Positions 61,905 through 64,000 of a stretch of DNA of 64,000 nt are shown in pieces. Each line of letters opens with the position of its first letter. The stretch's first letter is position 1. Source of the stretch: Labia minor (Eukaryota; Arthropoda; Insecta; Dermaptera; Spongiphoridae). The notes beneath the pieces were generated by a model that searched no databases, was not told the origin of the DNA, and saw only the letters and a program-made list of their open reading frames with translations. The stretch covers positions 8,272,491 through 8,336,490 of the forward strand of contig OY720345.1 of assembly GCA_963082975.1 (NCBI GenBank), given 5' to 3'. The position numbers and the translations under genes are program-made.

Positions 61905-62220
61905 ATCCATCATTTACCGTGTCGGAAGTAGGATGTTGGTTTGGCAGCGATCCAATCATCGATTCATTTTCGCGCTTTTCGAAACGCTGTGCCATGCAAG
62001 AGGATGACTTTGCGTCTGTTACTTGCTATTGCTCGTCTTTCATCATTCTACAATCATTCAGTCATTTAATTTGTACAAATAATACATTACTCATGACTCT
62101 TTTGCGCTTGGGATTGTCGTAATAGATTCACTTTTGAAACCGCGATGTTAAAAAGATTCCAAATGGCATTTTCAGTTAATTCGTATGAGAATAATTTTCC
62201 CTTCTTTTAGATCTTTCCCA
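61905..62220 (-). pseudogene. Mariner transposase fossil, middle and C-terminal pieces
   Basis: Minus-strand frames give IYYDNPKRKR (after the first catalytic Asp), then NRRKVILLHGTAFRK, where the second Asp block has been fused by deletion to the downstream part, and IDDWIAAKPTSYFRHG near the C-terminus. Motif order is that of mariner. It has large internal deletions. Confidence 0.55.
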
Positions 62221-62279
62221 TTGGATGTAAACACCTCGAAAAAGTACAATAAAATACAATAAAATATTAAAAAAAAAAC

Positions 62280-62540
62280 TTCTGACTTTGTACGTCCTAC
62301 GCAGCTGGTTGCATCAATGAGGTGTCCTATGATTAGTAGAACGGGTCCTCTCAACCTTTACCTTGATTTTCTTGATCAGAGATGCTAACAAGTAGCTTTT
62401 CCCCAAGGTTGTTCCCGGAGGCTGGGTTGACTCCATCCCATAGACCCCAGCTAAGGAAATTCCATTGCCAGGCCGGGGACTTGAAACCGGGACCATGTGA
62501 ATGTGAGGCAGGTTCGCTACCCACCCACCCAATGGCGCCT
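62280..62540 (-). mobile_element. tRNA-derived SINE, copy 5
   Basis: On the minus strand the head is ggcgccattgggtgggtggg and the box-B region is altered (ggtttcaagtccccggcc). The segment near aaggacaacgcctatcaagc is shortened to gcagctgg. It ends in aaagtcagaag and T-rich sequence. Confidence 0.8.
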
Positions 62541-62575
62541 TTTAAAAATAAAATATATATTAATTAATTTATTGT

Positions 62576-62757
62576 GATTATATTAAAATATATTTTAAAT
62601 GAGAACACAAAAAGAAATGAATATTCTAATATATTGATTGAAATAAAAGGAATGAAAACCATTTACGTACTTACTTTCAACTTTCAATCAAATTCTATAA
62701 ATCAATCACTAAGGGGGTACAGGGGGCAGAGTGCCCTGTCAAGGTGCAAAGGGCTAG
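62576..62757 (+). mobile_element. Helitron 3' end, degraded hairpin
   Basis: aagaaatgaatattctaata and gggggtacagggggcagagt align with the ends at 15.4 and 42.2 kb. It ends aaagggCTAG|T, but the GC hairpin is mostly lost. No 5' end was found. Confidence 0.6.
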
Positions 62758-62759
62758 TA

Positions 62760-63255
62760 TATATTGTATTGGTTTTTTATAAATAATAATGAAAAATTGT
62801 ATATAGATACATCATGTATATGAAAATATTATTATTTGCTTTTAGGTTTTTTTATATTTACTAGTCGTTTCTCGGTATTCTTCAATCATAACGAACAAAT
62901 AATTAAAAGAGAATGTTTATTAAGTTTTCGAATCAATCTTTTTGAAAAGTTTGTTTAAGACCGTTTTTTTATGAGAATTAATGTTAGAAGATGATTGGTT
63001 TCTTTGCTTCTGAATAATGATCATTAATGATAAATGATTTGAAACTAATGAAGCTAAAAAACGTAAAAGTTGTGTTCTCGCCAGAACAAATTATTATTTG
63101 TTGTGATATTAATAATTGTAGAACATGCAACATATTCGACCACCACGAGGAAGGGGTGTCGTAATTCGTGAGTGTTGCTCTGGGCATTTGCCCAATGAAA
63201 AACAACCAATCATAGTTACCGACCTTAGTTATACGGAGTTATAGTTTACAAAGGA
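62760..63255. other. Intergenic stretch, nothing recognised
   Basis: AT-rich up to about 63060. It is more complex from 63120 to 63250 (gaccaccacgaggaagggg) without repeat ends. Confidence 0.35.
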
Positions 63256-63259
63256 TAGA

Positions 63260-63368
63260 ATGGGGAGAGAGATCGAGCGGATAATATCATCCGATAACGC
63301 TAAAATAAGTGTTAGAAATAGCTTCAGAAAAAAAGACAAAAAACTCCTTGTCATAGACACTCTTCCAG
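63260..63368 (+). CDS. Candidate short coding exon, family unknown
   Basis: ATG at 63260 opens 36 codons, MGREIERIISSDNAKISVRN then SFRKKDKKLLVIDTLP, plus one base. It ends in a good donor, CCAG|GTAATA. It is less AT-biased than its surroundings and not part of any repeat seen here. A mariner MITE begins 15 bp after the donor, which would be in the intron. It could be the first exon of a plus-strand gene running out of the window; chance cannot be excluded. Confidence 0.25.
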
Positions 63369-63382
63369 GTAATAATTAATTA

Positions 63383-63863
63383 CGAGGGTGGGGTGAAAAG
63401 TTTCCGGCCTGACCAAGAAAAACGATGTTTTTAAATTTTTTTTTTTGCTTTATTTTTCAACATAATCTCCATCAACACTGATACATTTCTGATAACGGTG
63501 TTCTAATTTAGTTAATTAATTTAATCAATAAATAAATTAATTAATTAAGTTAAATTTAATTTAATTTAAGTCTCATCAACAGTTATGAATCGACGCAAAA
63601 ATTCGTTTGGATTACGCCTACAGCGCCAAATTGTCGGTAGAAATGTTTTTTCGTAGCAGTTTTTGGTCTAACGTTAGCAAACGCGGCACCCACGTTGCAC
63701 ACAGCTTTCCATGTTCAAATGGCTGTGCAAAATATTTCGCACACGTTCAGCTGACATCGTACACGTATCAGCTATCTTGAATGTTGAAAAATAAAGCAAA
63801 AAAAAAAAAATTTAAAAATATCGTTTTTCTTGGTCAGGCCGGAAACTTTTCATCCCACCCTCG
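63383..63863 (-). mobile_element. Mariner-derived MITE (CGAGGGTGG family), copy D
   Basis: Starts CGAGGGTGGGGTGAAAAG and ends CATCCCACCCTCG, with TA flanks (atTA at the left, TAtatt at the right). The minus-strand interior is the shared transposase remnant. It is the copy closest to the probable founder in length. Confidence 0.82.
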
Positions 63864-64000
63864 TATATTACCTATTGACTTTTATTAAATGAAAATATTC
63901 TACTTATATAAGGTAAGAAATGTATAGTAATGGATAAAAAATAAAAATAAATAACTAAATAGAATTTTAAAAAATTTCATATTTAGAGACTCTTGAATAC

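Noticed and set aside
57867-64000. Further upstream exons of alkaline phosphatase
   Set aside because: I searched the minus strand for the Ser-nucleophile region, the N-terminal metal motif and phase-1 donors and found none. Either they lie outside the window or I missed them.

Overview
The window reads as nuclear DNA of an arthropod, most likely an insect with a very AT-rich genome (roughly three quarters or more A+T by eye). The reasons are spliced genes with GT-AG introns and AATAAA signals, a GPI-type alkaline phosphatase, and a dense, nested load of mariner, hAT, Helitron/Helentron, LINE and tRNA-SINE copies. The composition would suit an AT-rich parasitoid wasp, but the order cannot be settled from sequence alone.

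Genes. (1) 2378-2620, minus: a GC-richer block with a TATA box and a clean splice donor, probably the first exon of a gene continuing past the left edge. (2) 4894-8888, minus: a complete six-exon RNF25-type E3 ubiquitin ligase (RWD domain, RING-H2, Arg/Gly-rich tail, 321 aa). (3) 13310-14002, plus: a compact TATA-driven two-exon gene for a small secreted protein (198 aa) of a family I do not recognise. (4) 22376-57866, minus: the last five exons of a membrane-type alkaline phosphatase, spread over about 35 kb by introns of 22.8 and 9.6 kb that are full of transposons. Its 5' exons, with the Ser nucleophile, are not visible here. (5) 63260-63368, plus: a weak candidate exon.

Mobile DNA. The commonest family (11 copies, about 600 bp) has the architecture of Helentron-derived non-autonomous elements: a 5' subterminal repeat, an internal CA/TG microsatellite, the inverse 3' subterminal repeat, then a terminal hairpin. 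Separate classical Helitron 3' ends (hairpin plus CTAG) occur at 15450, 42259 and 62757. One segment carries an endonuclease/exonuclease/phosphatase fragment of the sort some Helitron-like elements encode. Four mariner-derived MITEs share one terminal repeat. A second mariner family and at least four degraded mariner transposases are present. Several hAT-type elements show 8-bp target duplications. One LINE family is present as several 3' ends tailed by TAGA repeats.

Structural oddities. There is a near-perfect 541-bp palindrome about 110 bp downstream of an alkaline phosphatase exon, an inward-facing pair of mariner ends, a long-arm 231-bp MITE, and a 700-bp GC-rich island at 18.4-19.1 kb without a recognisable gene. 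Apart from the genes, the DNA is mostly low-complexity AT sequence and transposon remains. I saw no CRISPR array, rRNA gene, credible functional tRNA gene or prokaryote-type operon.
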